A stretch of 64,000 nucleotides of DNA from Gaetbulibacter saemankumensis DSM 17032 (lineage in GTDB: Bacteria > Bacteroidota > Bacteroidia > Flavobacteriales > Flavobacteriaceae). Below, piece after piece: positions 28,099-39,068 of this stretch. Under the pieces are notes generated by a model. That model made no database searches and was not told the DNA's origin. It saw only the letters and a list, made by a program, of their open reading frames with translations. Both the position numbers and the translations under genes were made by a program. Location: the NCBI RefSeq assembly GCF_000425645.1, contig NZ_AUDV01000008.1, positions 1 to 64,000 of the forward strand, given 5' to 3'. Position 1 is the stretch's first letter. Every line of letters starts with the position of its first letter.

Positions 28099-30948
28099 AT
28101 GTTTAAGAATCTTTTGAAACCACATTTTTTATATACTCTTATTGTTGTACTATTCTATTTAAGTGGCTTTAGCCAGAATAAAATAGAATTAAAAGCCCAT
28201 TTTAATATTGAAAGGAAACAGATTAAAATTAGTCAAACCATTCAATATCAAAATACAACAAATGATGAGCTTCAAACGATTTACTTAAACGATTGGGGAA
28301 ACAGTTTTTCAACCAAAACAACACCTCTGGCTAAACGCATTGCCGAAGAATACAAAAACGAATTTCATCTGGCCAAGAATAACGAGCGGGGTTATTCTGT
28401 AATAACTTCCATTAAGCAGAATGGACAAGACCTTGTGTTTCAACAATTAAAAAATCAAAATGATATTATTAAAGTTGAGTTAAACACAGCGTTACAACCT
28501 AAGAGTTCTTATAACATTCAGATAGAATATATTATTCAAATACCAAGCGATAAATTCACAAAGTATGGCGTTGATGTTAATGGAGATTTAAATCTAAGAT
28601 ATTGGCGAATTAGTCCTGCCATATATGATGGCGCATGGCAATATTACAGTAATAAAGACCTAGATGACATGTTTGTTCCGGCTGCAGATATTTCAATGGA
28701 ACTTGAATTTCCAGGTAATTATCATTTAACAACCGATTTAGATTTAGTTAGATCTGAAACCATTGGGTCCAATAAGATTATAAAATTACAAGGTAAAAAT
28801 CGTATAAATGACAAATTGTTCTTAAGTAAGAGGGCGACTTTTGAACGGATGAACACCAGAGACTTCACTTTAATCTCAAATATTGATGATGAAGGACTTG
28901 AGGTTTTAGAAAAAGCCCTTATTTTGGGTCGTGTCTCAAAATATATCTTTGAGAACTTTGGCGAATATCCACATGACAAACTCTTATTAAGTCAGATAGA
29001 TTATGATAAAAATCCTATTTACGGGCTTAATATTCTTCCAAAATTTTTAAAGCCCTACCCTAACCATTTTAACTATGAACTTAAACTTGTTAAAATAGCA
29101 ATTCATAATTATTTAGAAAACACTTTATTTCTTAACCCAAGAAAGGAACAATGGCTGCTTGATGGAATCGAAATTTTCTTTCTAATGAATTATGTTGACG
29201 AATATTACCCTAAAATGAAATTCCTAGGTGACATTGCTAACATTTGGGGGGTGCGTTCCTTTCATGCCGCAGACATGGCATATAACGATAAATACACTTT
29301 AGCTTACATGCTTATGGCGCGAACCAATAGAGATCAACCATTGAGCATGGCTAAAGATTCTTTACTGAAATTTAATGCCAACATCGCAAATAAATACAAA
29401 GCAGGAATAGGTTTAAATTATTTAGACGATTTCATTAATAGCAATCACACTGTGGAACAAATTATTGAAGATTTTCTTAAGAACAACAAATTACAAACTA
29501 CCACAACTTCAGAATTTGAGGCTTTTATAAAATCGAAAACTACTAAGGATATAGATTGGTTTTTCACAGACTATTTAAGTTCACGAAAGATTATTGATTA
29601 TAAAATTAAAAATGTTTCAAAGACTGAAGACTCCATAACCCTTACAATAAAAAACAAGCATAATACAAGTATGCCAATCTCGTTATACAGCCTTAATAAT
29701 GACAGTATTATTTCTAAAACATGGGTTGAAAACGTATCAAAATTTAAAACACTCACAATCCCTAGAAATGACGCCAACAAACTCGTTTTAAATTACGAAA
29801 AAGTCATACCAGAATATAATATTAGAGATAATTGGAAATCACTTAAGGGCATATTTTTTAATAATAAACCTTTACAATTTAGATTATTTAAAGACATTGA
29901 AGATCCCTATTATAATCAGGTGTTTTTTATGCCTATAGTTGAATTTAACAATATTTATGACGGATTTATACTAGGTATAAACGCCTACAATAAAACAGTG
30001 TTAAGGAAATTATTCGATTATAAAATAAAACCTGTATATGCCTTTAAATCGCGATCATTAACCGGTTCGGCTGCAATTTCAAAAACACACTATTTTAGAA
30101 ACAGCAATCTTTATTATTTAAATTATGGGATGTCTGGAAGTTACTCCTCATTTGCTGAAGATTTATTTGTTCGTAGACTAACACCATCGGTAACCTTACT
30201 TTTTCGTGAAGACAATGACTTTAGGTCGAACAAAAGGCAATTTGTTATTTTCCGTTACGTAGATATCCACCGAGATAAAGACGAATCGAATATACTAACC
30301 ACTAGTGACCCTAATTACGGAGTCTTTAATGCTCGTTACTTATTCTCTAACGATAATTTAATTAATTTTAATAAATGGTATTTCGATGTACAAATAGCTC
30401 AAAAATTCTCAAAATTATCATTTAATTATGAATACAGACATTTATTTGAAAACAACCGACAACTTAATTTAAGATTTTACGGAGGAACTTTTTTAGAAAA
30501 CAGGAATGACCCGACTTCCGATTATTTTAGTTTTGCCTTAGACCGCCCTACTGATTATTTATTTGAATATCCTTATTTGGGTCGATCAGAATCTTCTGGT
30601 ATTTTTAGTCAGCAATATATTGAAGCCGAAGGGGGATTTAAATCTAAATTAGACACACCCTACGCAAATCAATGGATAACCACTATGAATTCAAGCACTA
30701 CCCTTTGGAGATATATTTTATTATATGGAGATATTGGTTTAGTAAAAAATAAATATGAAAATCCGAAATTTGTTTATGATTCTGGTATTCGCGTTAATCT
30801 GGTTACCGATTATTTCGAAATATACCTCCCTGTATATTCCAATTTAGGATGGGAAATGGGTCAGCCCAGGTACGACCAAAAAATACGTTTTAAGTTTACA
30901 GTAGATCCGCAAGTATTATTAGGGCTTTTTAGAAGACGCTGGTTTTAA
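28099..30948 (+). CDS. M1-aminopeptidase-like protein with lost zinc motif and a C-terminal barrel-like region
   Basis: I place the start at ATG 28099, where a signal peptide begins (MFKNLLKPHFLYTLIVVLFY); a longer frame from TTG 28066 puts 11 polar residues before it. The 949-residue protein resembles M1 gluzincins over about 25-530: an N-terminal beta domain (RYWRISPAIYDGAWQYYSN) and a thermolysin-like helical part. Where HExxH should stand it reads H336-N-Y-L-E340, and the NEG segment is WLLDG, so the zinc ligands and catalytic Glu are absent. The last ~350 residues have alternating, aromatic-rich strands ending in Phe (FRRRWF), as in outer-membrane barrels. It is probably a non-catalytic envelope protein; its partner is unknown. 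Confidence 0.78.
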   Translation: MFKNLLKPHFLYTLIVVLFYLSGFSQNKIELKAHFNIERKQIKISQTIQYQNTTNDELQTIYLNDWGNSFSTKTTPLAKRIAEEYKNEFHLAKNNERGYSVITSIKQNGQDLVFQQLKNQNDIIKVELNTALQPKSSYNIQIEYIIQIPSDKFTKYGVDVNGDLNLRYWRISPAIYDGAWQYYSNKDLDDMFVPAADISMELEFPGNYHLTTDLDLVRSETIGSNKIIKLQGKNRINDKLFLSKRATFERMNTRDFTLISNIDDEGLEVLEKALILGRVSKYIFENFGEYPHDKLLLSQIDYDKNPIYGLNILPKFLKPYPNHFNYELKLVKIAIHNYLENTLFLNPRKEQWLLDGIEIFFLMNYVDEYYPKMKFLGDIANIWGVRSFHAADMAYNDKYTLAYMLMARTNRDQPLSMAKDSLLKFNANIANKYKAGIGLNYLDDFINSNHTVEQIIEDFLKNNKLQTTTTSEFEAFIKSKTTKDIDWFFTDYLSSRKIIDYKIKNVSKTEDSITLTIKNKHNTSMPISLYSLNNDSIISKTWVENVSKFKTLTIPRNDANKLVLNYEKVIPEYNIRDNWKSLKGIFFNNKPLQFRLFKDIEDPYYNQVFFMPIVEFNNIYDGFILGINAYNKTVLRKLFDYKIKPVYAFKSRSLTGSAAISKTHYFRNSNLYYLNYGMSGSYSSFAEDLFVRRLTPSVTLLFREDNDFRSNKRQFVIFRYVDIHRDKDESNILTTSDPNYGVFNARYLFSNDNLINFNKWYFDVQIAQKFSKLSFNYEYRHLFENNRQLNLRFYGGTFLENRNDPTSDYFSFALDRPTDYLFEYPYLGRSESSGIFSQQYIEAEGGFKSKLDTPYANQWITTMNSSTTLWRYILLYGDIGLVKNKYENPKFVYDSGIRVNLVTDYFEIYLPVYSNLGWEMGQPRYDQKIRFKFTVDPQVLLGLFRRRWF

Positions 30949-31082
30949 ATTAATAAGCTAAGACAAAGCATTTAATTTTAATTATTCTCACTAAAAAGAG
31001 TGTTTGAGTTTGAAAAATTTAAAATATTAGAGTTTAAATTATTTTTTTTGAAATATTATCAATTTTATACTTTATTTATTTA

Positions 31083-31113
31083 TTGTTTAAATCATAAAGA
31101 TTAACTACTTTTG
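31083..31113 (+). promoter_or_regulatory. Bacteroidota promoter of the fused E1 dehydrogenase gene
   Basis: TTG (31083-31085), a 20-base spacer and TACTTTTG (31106-31113) match the -33/-7 consensus. The predicted transcript starts near 31120, after the upstream TTG codon at 31111, which fixes ATG 31138 as the translation start. Confidence 0.75.
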
Positions 31114-31137
31114 CAAAAGCAAAAAAGCATTCCCACT

Positions 31138-33549
31138 ATGCAAAGTTTTCCAGAATTGAAAGACAATATTTCCTTTGAAGATTTTAAAACCGAAATCCTA
31201 AACGATTATAAAATAGCCGTAAAAAGTAGAGAATGTAGCTTACTAGGGCGCAGAGAAGTACTTACAGGTAAGGCTAAATTCGGAATTTTTGGTGATGGTA
31301 AAGAGGTGCCTCAATTAGCCATGGCCAAAGCCTTTTTAAAAGGTGATTGGCGTTCGGGGTATTACCGTGATCAAACCTTTATGATGGCAATTGGAGAATT
31401 AACTCCAGAACAGTTTTTTGCTGGACTATATGCCAATACCGATTTAAAAGAAGAGCCTATGTCCGCTGGACGCCAAATGGGAGGTCACTTCGCAACACAC
31501 AGTTTAAATGAAGACGGTAGCTGGAAAGATTTAACGCAACAGTACAATTCAAGTGCTGATATATCACCTACAGCAGGCCAAATGCCTAGGTTGCTTGGTT
31601 TAGCTCAAGCCTCTAAAGTTTTTAGAAATGTAAAAGGCATTGACACGAGTAAATTCTCTGTTGACGGCAATGAGGTAGCCTGGGGAACTATAGGAAATGC
31701 AAGTACAAGCGAAGGGTTGTTTTTCGAAACAATAAATGCCGCAGGTGTATTACAGGTCCCAATGGTTATAAGTGTATGGGACGATGAATATGGTATTTCT
31801 GTACACGCCAGACATCAAACCACGAAAGAAAATATTTCTGAAATCCTTTCAGGGTTTCAACGTGATAAACATAATAAGGGGTACGAAATTTTACGCGTTA
31901 AAGGTTGGGACTATGCCAACTTAATAGAAACGTATCAGGAAGCTAGTACCATTGCCCGAGAAGAACATGTTCCTGTTTTAATTCATGTTTCTGAATTAAC
32001 ACAACCTCAAGGACATTCAACTTCTGGATCGCACGAACGTTACAAAAGTGCCGAGCGCTTAGCTTGGGAACAAGCACATGACTGTAACACCAAAATGCGT
32101 GAATGGATTATAGAAAGTGGAATAGCTACTCATGAAACACTAACGGAAATTGAAAGAACATTAAAAAGAGAAGTTCGTGAAGCCAAGAAAAATGCTTGGA
32201 ACACCTTTTTAAGACCCGTTTTAGAGGAACAACAAGAATTAATCTCAATTCTAAAAAAAGTGGCCTCAAAAAGTATAAATGGTGTGTTTATTAATAAATT
32301 AATTGATTCACTGGCTACTACAGATGAACCAACAAGGAAAGATATTTTATCAGCTGGACGTAAAACACTTCGTCTGACTCTTGGAGAAACCTTTTCAGAA
32401 AAAACCGTTTTAGAAAATTGGATTAATAACATCTTTGAAGTTGTTCAACCAAATTTCAGTTCTCACCTATATTCAGAAACGAAACAGTCTAACATCTTAA
32501 TTAAAGAAGTAAAACCAACATACGATGCCGATGCCAGTCAAGTGGATGGTCGGATTATTTTACGTGACAACTTCGATGCTATTTTTAGTAAATATCCAGA
32601 AGCGCTAATTTTTGGTGAAGACACAGGTAATATCGGTGATGTTAATCAAGGACTTGAAGGCTTACAAGAAAAATACGGCGAACTTCGAATTGCAGATGCA
32701 GGTATTCGTGAAGCTACCATTTTAGGTCAGGGTATTGGTATGTCACTTCGTGGATTACGTCCAATTGCAGAGATTCAATATTTAGATTATTTAATGTATG
32801 CTCTGCAAATCATTAGTGACGATTTAGCAACGACTCATTATAGAACTAAAGGAAAACAAAAGTCGCCTTTAATTGTTAGAACCCGTGGCCATAGATTGGA
32901 GGGTATCTGGCATTCAGGATCCCAAATGGGTGGTATTTTAAATTTGGTTCGTGGTGTTAATCTATTAGTTCCTCGAAACATGACCAAAGCAGCAGGATTT
33001 TATAATACTTTATTACAAGGTGATGATCCAGCTATTGTTATTGAATGTTTAAACGGGTATCGTTTAAAAGAAACCATGCCAAACAATCTGGGGTCTTTAA
33101 AAACACCAATAGGTGTCGTAGAAACCCTTAAAGAAGGTAAAGATATTACACTGGTATCATACGGCTCAACCCTTCGTATTGTTGAACAAGTTGCTAAGGA
33201 ACTACTAGCGGTTGGTATTGATGCTGAAGTTATAGATGTTCAATCTCTTTTACCTTTCGATTTAAACCACGACATCGTTAAAAGTATTCAAAAAACGAAT
33301 CGCGTTGTTATTATAGATGAAGATGTTCCTGGTGGGGCTTCAGCTTACATTTTAAATGAAATTTTAAATACTCAAAATGCTTTTCAATATTTAGATAGTC
33401 AACCAAAAACTATTACTGCTCATGCTCACAGACCAGCCTATGGTAATGATGGTGATTATTTCTCAAAACCATCGGCCGAAGATATCTTCGAAGGAGTTTA
33501 TGCCGTAATGCATGAAACAGATCCTGTAGAATATCCTAAATTAAGATAA
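31138..33549 (+). CDS. 2-oxoacid dehydrogenase E1, fused alpha and beta subunits (branched-chain type)
   Basis: The 803-residue protein joins an E1-alpha-like half (1 to ~380) and an E1-beta-like half (~460 to 803: GEDTGNIGDVNQGLEGL, RIADAGIREATILGQGIGMS, VDVQSLLPFD-like IDVQSLLPFD). It decarboxylates a 2-oxoacid with thiamine diphosphate and passes the acyl group to an E2 lipoyl protein; branched-chain 2-oxoacids are the likely substrates. The alpha thiamine motif reads IGNASTSEG ... WDDEYGIS instead of GDGA ... NN. I choose ATG 31138 because the promoter overlaps the earlier TTG. No E2 or E3 gene is adjacent. A terminator follows. Confidence 0.88.
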   Translation: MQSFPELKDNISFEDFKTEILNDYKIAVKSRECSLLGRREVLTGKAKFGIFGDGKEVPQLAMAKAFLKGDWRSGYYRDQTFMMAIGELTPEQFFAGLYANTDLKEEPMSAGRQMGGHFATHSLNEDGSWKDLTQQYNSSADISPTAGQMPRLLGLAQASKVFRNVKGIDTSKFSVDGNEVAWGTIGNASTSEGLFFETINAAGVLQVPMVISVWDDEYGISVHARHQTTKENISEILSGFQRDKHNKGYEILRVKGWDYANLIETYQEASTIAREEHVPVLIHVSELTQPQGHSTSGSHERYKSAERLAWEQAHDCNTKMREWIIESGIATHETLTEIERTLKREVREAKKNAWNTFLRPVLEEQQELISILKKVASKSINGVFINKLIDSLATTDEPTRKDILSAGRKTLRLTLGETFSEKTVLENWINNIFEVVQPNFSSHLYSETKQSNILIKEVKPTYDADASQVDGRIILRDNFDAIFSKYPEALIFGEDTGNIGDVNQGLEGLQEKYGELRIADAGIREATILGQGIGMSLRGLRPIAEIQYLDYLMYALQIISDDLATTHYRTKGKQKSPLIVRTRGHRLEGIWHSGSQMGGILNLVRGVNLLVPRNMTKAAGFYNTLLQGDDPAIVIECLNGYRLKETMPNNLGSLKTPIGVVETLKEGKDITLVSYGSTLRIVEQVAKELLAVGIDAEVIDVQSLLPFDLNHDIVKSIQKTNRVVIIDEDVPGGASAYILNEILNTQNAFQYLDSQPKTITAHAHRPAYGNDGDYFSKPSAEDIFEGVYAVMHETDPVEYPKLR

Positions 33550-33579
33550 ATCATAGTAGTATACAACAGCATATTTTAT

Positions 33580-33602
33580 AACCATCGACATTCTCGGTGG
33601 TT
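33580..33602 (+). terminator. Terminator after the E1 dehydrogenase gene
   Basis: AACCATCGA (33580-33588) pairs with TCGGTGGTT (33594-33602) with one wobble, around a 5-base loop, and runs into a T7 tract. Confidence 0.8.
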
Positions 33603-33634
33603 TTTTTATATTTATAAAAATTAAAACCACACCT

Positions 33635-34114
33635 ATGAAAGCCGCATCTCTTCGAGACATTAAAACAGAATTAAATACGCTTTCAACACAGGAGCTTCAG
33701 GAGCTATGCCTGCGTCTTTCTCGATTTAAACAGGAAAATAAAGAACTACTCACCTATCTATTATTCGAATCCCACAATGAAGACGCTTACATCGACACGA
33801 TAAAAAGCTATATTGACAATGAATTAAAATCCATTAATAAAGACAGTTACTTCTATATTCGAAAGAGCATACGCAAAATCCTTCGGAACATAAAGAAATA
33901 CATTCGTTATTCACTTAAAAAAGAAACCGAAGTTGAACTTCTACTCTATTTTTGCTATAAACTGAAAGACTTTAAGCCTAGTATAAAAAAAAGTCAGCAA
34001 TTAGATAATATGTTTCAACGGCAACTTTCATTAAGCAAAAAGATTGTTTCCAAACTGCACGAAGATTTGCAATTTGAATTCACCGAAACCATTGAAGAAT
34101 TAGAAGCTTTCTAA
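33635..34114 (+). CDS. Conserved hypothetical helical protein
   Basis: This 159-residue, lysine-rich cytoplasmic protein is almost entirely helical (LSTQELQELCLRLSRFKQ, FYIRKSIRKILRNIKKYIR, EVELLLYFCYKLKDF). No signal peptide, membrane segment or catalytic motif is visible. It lies just after the E1 gene's terminator and 111 bases before pheT. I do not recognise a named family; its basic helical character might suit RNA or protein binding, but that is speculation. Confidence 0.68.
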   Translation: MKAASLRDIKTELNTLSTQELQELCLRLSRFKQENKELLTYLLFESHNEDAYIDTIKSYIDNELKSINKDSYFYIRKSIRKILRNIKKYIRYSLKKETEVELLLYFCYKLKDFKPSIKKSQQLDNMFQRQLSLSKKIVSKLHEDLQFEFTETIEELEAF

Positions 34115-34194
34115 ATTTAACATAACCCTGTAAAATTCTTTCAAAACTCCCATTTTCCATAACGTTTTCAAAAGGAAAAATGAAAAAAAATATG

Positions 34195-34202
34195 TAGGTT
34201 TG
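34195..34202 (+). promoter_or_regulatory. pheT promoter -7 box
   Basis: TAGGTTTG ends 23 bases before the pheT ATG and matches the -7 consensus; no TTG is seen at the right distance. Confidence 0.5.
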
Positions 34203-34225
34203 CACACTCAAACAGTAATAGATTT

Positions 34226-36649
34226 ATGAAGATTTCATACAATTGGCTAAAGCAATTTATTAAGATTGATTGGTCTGCCGAGCAAACTGGTGAATTATTA
34301 ACAGATTTAGGTTTAGAAGTAGAAGGCATAGACCTTTATCAATCTGTAAAAGGTGGTTTAGAAGGTGTTGTTGTAGGCGAAGTGCTTACTTGTGAACAAC
34401 ACCCAAATGCAGACAAGCTAAAAGTTACAACAGTTAATATAGGCACTAATGAGCCGCTTCAAATTGTATGTGGAGCACCTAATGTTGCCGCCGGACAAAA
34501 AGTACCTGTGGCTACAATTGGCACCACTTTATACACTGAAGAAGGTGAATCGTGGACTATAAAAAAAGGAAAAATACGAGGTGAGGAAAGTTTTGGAATG
34601 ATATGCGCCGAAGATGAACTTGGTCTTGGAAAATCACATGATGGCATTATGGTTCTAGATGCTAAAATTAAAGTAGGAACACCATGTGCCGATTTATTTG
34701 AGATTGAAAACGATCAGATTTTCGAAATTGGGTTAACGCCAAATCGTGCCGACGCAATGAGTCATTATGGTACAGCGCGTGACTTAAAAGCTGGTTTGGT
34801 GCAAAAAGATATTAATTTAGAATTAATTACTCCTTCAGTAAGCGCATTTCACACTGATAACCGAACACTAAAAATAGATGTAGAGGTTGATAAAGAATTA
34901 GCACCTCGCTATTGCGGAGTAACTATTTCTGGTATTAAAGTAGCCGAATCCCCGGCTTGGCTGCAACATCGCTTAAAAGCTATTGGATTAAGTCCTATTA
35001 ACAATATAGTGGATGCAACCAACTATGTCCTTCATGAACTTGGACAACCACTCCATGCTTTTGATGCTAACAAAATTTCAGGCAATAAAATTGAAGTAAA
35101 AACGTTAAAGGCTGGTACTAAATTTATCACATTAGATGGTGTTGAACGCGAATTACACGAAGATGATCTAATGATTTGTAATGCCGAAAAGCCTATGTGT
35201 ATTGCCGGTGTTTTTGGGGGATTAGATTCTGGAGTTACTGAACATACAACCAATATCTTTTTAGAAAGTGCCTATTTCAATCCTGTTAGCATTCGTAAAA
35301 CTGCAAAACGCCACGGACTGAATACTGATGCTTCTTTCCGTTTTGAACGCGGTATCGACCCTAATATTACCGAATACGCACTGAAACGTGCCACACTTTT
35401 AATCCAAGAATTAGCTGGAGGTGAAGTCACCTGCGATATTATAGATTTTTATCCAAACAAAATTGAAGATTTTCAAGTACGTTTAAGTTTTGAAAATGCC
35501 AAAAAATTGATTGGAGAAGAAATCCCTAAAGAAACAATAAAACGTATTCTTTCTTCTTTAGAAATTAAAGTAAATAACGTTACTGAAGCAGGACTTGGTT
35601 TAACTGTACCGGTATATAGAAATGATGTACAACGTGAAGCAGATATTATTGAAGAAATTCTACGTGTTTACGGCTATAATAATATAAAAACAGCCGAGAA
35701 GTTTAATGCATCGGTAGCGAATTCAACACGATTAGAAGACCATAAAGTTCAGAATATAATTGGAAATCAATTAGCCTCACAAGGTTTTTTCGAAATCATG
35801 TCTAACTCGCTTACTACACCAAACTACGCTGCATTAAGCGAGCAATTAAAGGAAGAACATAATATTACTATGTTAAATCCTTTAAGTAACGATCTATCTG
35901 TTTTAAGACAATCTATGCTATTTTCGGGACTTGAAGCTATCTCCTTCAATATTAACAGAAGAAGGTCTGATTTAAAATTATTCGAATTTGGTAAAACTTA
36001 CCATGCTTACAATGAAAAGCGCGAAGAATTTAAACATTTGTCTTTGTTTATAACAGGAAACAAACAAATTGAAAATTGGAGTGCTACCAATGAGAAAAGT
36101 AATTTTTTCTTTCTTAAAGGACATATTATTTCAGTATTAGAACGACTAGGTATTTCAAGATTTAATGAAAGTCCTGTTCAAAACGATTTGTTTAGTGAAG
36201 GTATTAGTGTTGGTTTAGGAAAAATGACATTAGCTGAATTCGGATTAGTTAAAAAACCAATTTTAAAACAATTCGATATTTCTCAAGAAGTTTTATACGC
36301 CAATTTTAAATGGGACACTATTTTAACTCTAATCAAGAAGAATAAAATCACTTTTCAGCCCATTCCAAAATACCCAGAAGTTAGACGTGATTTTGCTTTG
36401 TTATTAGACGATGCAGTCACTTTTGATGCTATTTATAAGATAGCTAAAAAAACGGAAAAGAATCTACTTAAAAGTGTGAATCTGTTCGATGTTTACCAAG
36501 GAAAAAACCTTCCAGCAGGCAAGAAGAGTTATGCGGTAAGTTTTACATTGCAAGATGAAAACAAAACCCTTAACGACAAGCAAATAGATAAAATTATGAG
36601 AAATTTACAATCTCAGTTTGAAAACCAACTGGGTGCTGAATTAAGATAA
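34226..36649 (+). CDS. pheT: Phenylalanine--tRNA ligase, beta subunit
   Basis: PheT pairs with PheS to charge tRNA-Phe. The 807-residue length is normal. Visible parts are the N-terminal coupling segment (MKISYNWLKQFIKIDW), an EMAP/OB tRNA-binding domain (VVVGEVLTCEQHPNADKLKV, QIVCGAPNV), the B3/B4 region (GVTISGIKVAESPAWLQHRL, INNIVDATNYVLHELGQPLHA), the B5 domain (VPVYRNDVQREADIIEEI) and a C-terminal FDX-ACB anticodon-binding domain (YPEVRRDFALLLDD). pheS is not adjacent, as is usual in this group. A strong terminator follows. Confidence 0.98.
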   Translation: MKISYNWLKQFIKIDWSAEQTGELLTDLGLEVEGIDLYQSVKGGLEGVVVGEVLTCEQHPNADKLKVTTVNIGTNEPLQIVCGAPNVAAGQKVPVATIGTTLYTEEGESWTIKKGKIRGEESFGMICAEDELGLGKSHDGIMVLDAKIKVGTPCADLFEIENDQIFEIGLTPNRADAMSHYGTARDLKAGLVQKDINLELITPSVSAFHTDNRTLKIDVEVDKELAPRYCGVTISGIKVAESPAWLQHRLKAIGLSPINNIVDATNYVLHELGQPLHAFDANKISGNKIEVKTLKAGTKFITLDGVERELHEDDLMICNAEKPMCIAGVFGGLDSGVTEHTTNIFLESAYFNPVSIRKTAKRHGLNTDASFRFERGIDPNITEYALKRATLLIQELAGGEVTCDIIDFYPNKIEDFQVRLSFENAKKLIGEEIPKETIKRILSSLEIKVNNVTEAGLGLTVPVYRNDVQREADIIEEILRVYGYNNIKTAEKFNASVANSTRLEDHKVQNIIGNQLASQGFFEIMSNSLTTPNYAALSEQLKEEHNITMLNPLSNDLSVLRQSMLFSGLEAISFNINRRRSDLKLFEFGKTYHAYNEKREEFKHLSLFITGNKQIENWSATNEKSNFFFLKGHIISVLERLGISRFNESPVQNDLFSEGISVGLGKMTLAEFGLVKKPILKQFDISQEVLYANFKWDTILTLIKKNKITFQPIPKYPEVRRDFALLLDDAVTFDAIYKIAKKTEKNLLKSVNLFDVYQGKNLPAGKKSYAVSFTLQDENKTLNDKQIDKIMRNLQSQFENQLGAELR

Positions 36650-36671
36650 GTTCTTTTTTAATTAAAAATTT

Positions 36672-36699
36672 AAGCCTCGTTCATTTATAAACGAGGCTT
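36672..36699 (+). terminator. Terminator after pheT
   Basis: AAGCCTCGTT (36672-36681) pairs perfectly with AACGAGGCTT (36690-36699) around an 8-base loop, followed by a T8 tract. Confidence 0.9.
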
Positions 36700-36878
36700 T
36701 TTTTTATTTCTTTAATTCTCATAAATTCTTCTACTTTCAGTTATTAATGTTTGTATTCTTTTCGAGCTGTTTTCTTAGTATTAATTCGATAAAATCTCTA
36801 ACTAATAAAATCATAAATCTTTAGCATTATATGTTAGAAAATTTTGTATATTTAGGTAAACACCAATATTAAACGGCC

Positions 36879-37115
36879 ATGAAAGACTCTAATTACATAA
36901 AAGTATTTACTGGAAGTCTTATTAGCTCAAGACGTATTATAGCTGAATTAGAAAAAATAGACATTAGTCCGGTAGTTAAGGAACAATCAGAATCTGGTTT
37001 ACAACCAGGTATGTTTGGAGGCTCCAGAGATTATCAGGAAATATTTGTTCATAAGGATGAATTTGATGCAGCCATCAAAGCCATAGATGGATTCACCTCT
37101 GAATTAGAAGCTTAA
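36879..37115 (+). CDS. DUF2007 domain protein (putative signal-transducing protein)
   Basis: The 78-residue protein fits the DUF2007 family: KVFTGSLISSRRIIAELEKI at the start, a GMFGGSRDYQEIFVHKDEF core and the helix DAAIKAIDGF. Members are small ferredoxin-like-fold proteins of unknown function and often carry a helix-strand-helix-strand layout, as here. A variant -7 box, TATATTTA (36847-36854), precedes it, and a shared bidirectional terminator follows. Confidence 0.85.
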   Translation: MKDSNYIKVFTGSLISSRRIIAELEKIDISPVVKEQSESGLQPGMFGGSRDYQEIFVHKDEFDAAIKAIDGFTSELEA

Positions 37116-37131
37116 GTCATAAAAAACAATA

Positions 37132-37161
37132 AAAAAAGCGACTTAAATAAGTCGCTTTTTT
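37132..37161. terminator. Bidirectional terminator between the DUF2007 and ABC-F genes
   Basis: AAAAAAGCGACTT (37132-37144) pairs perfectly with AAGTCGCTTTTTT (37149-37161) around AAAT. It has A and T tracts on its two sides and lies between convergent genes. Confidence 0.92.
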
Positions 37162-37183
37162 TATTTATTACAACACTTTAAAA

Positions 37184-38821
<1,638 letters not shown>

Positions 38822-38886
38822 TTATTTAACTCAGATATTATTTTAATAGGTTTACTCCTTGACACAAACCTAATTGAAAATTTGTG

Positions 38887-38913
38887 CAAAAGTAGAAAAT
38901 TCCTTTCGGACAA
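38887..38913 (-). promoter_or_regulatory. Promoter of the ABC-F gene
   Basis: On the minus strand TTG (38911-38913), a 16-base spacer and TACTTTTG (38887-38894) resemble the -33/-7 pair; the spacer is one base shorter than usual. A leader of about 75 bases follows. Confidence 0.55.
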
Positions 38914-39033
38914 GGAAACCAAGAGATTTTATTTTAAAAATATATTGCTATTTTTTCTAAGTGCCCTATATTAGTGGTTTTTAGTACTAGTAACTTTAAC
39001 AGCCCATTAACAACACTTTAAATTAACAAGGTC

Positions 39034-39041
39034 TATTTTTG
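39034..39041 (+). promoter_or_regulatory. -7 box of the thioredoxin-fold lipoprotein gene
   Basis: TATTTTTG overlaps the TTG codon at 39039, so translation from there is unlikely; it supports ATG 39069. Confidence 0.55.
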
Positions 39042-39068
39042 TATATAAACGTATTTAGTCGGCAAATT

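Noticed and set aside
31111-31137. TTG start of the E1 dehydrogenase frame
   Set aside because: The TTG is part of the -7 promoter box (31106-31113), so it cannot be in the transcript from that promoter.
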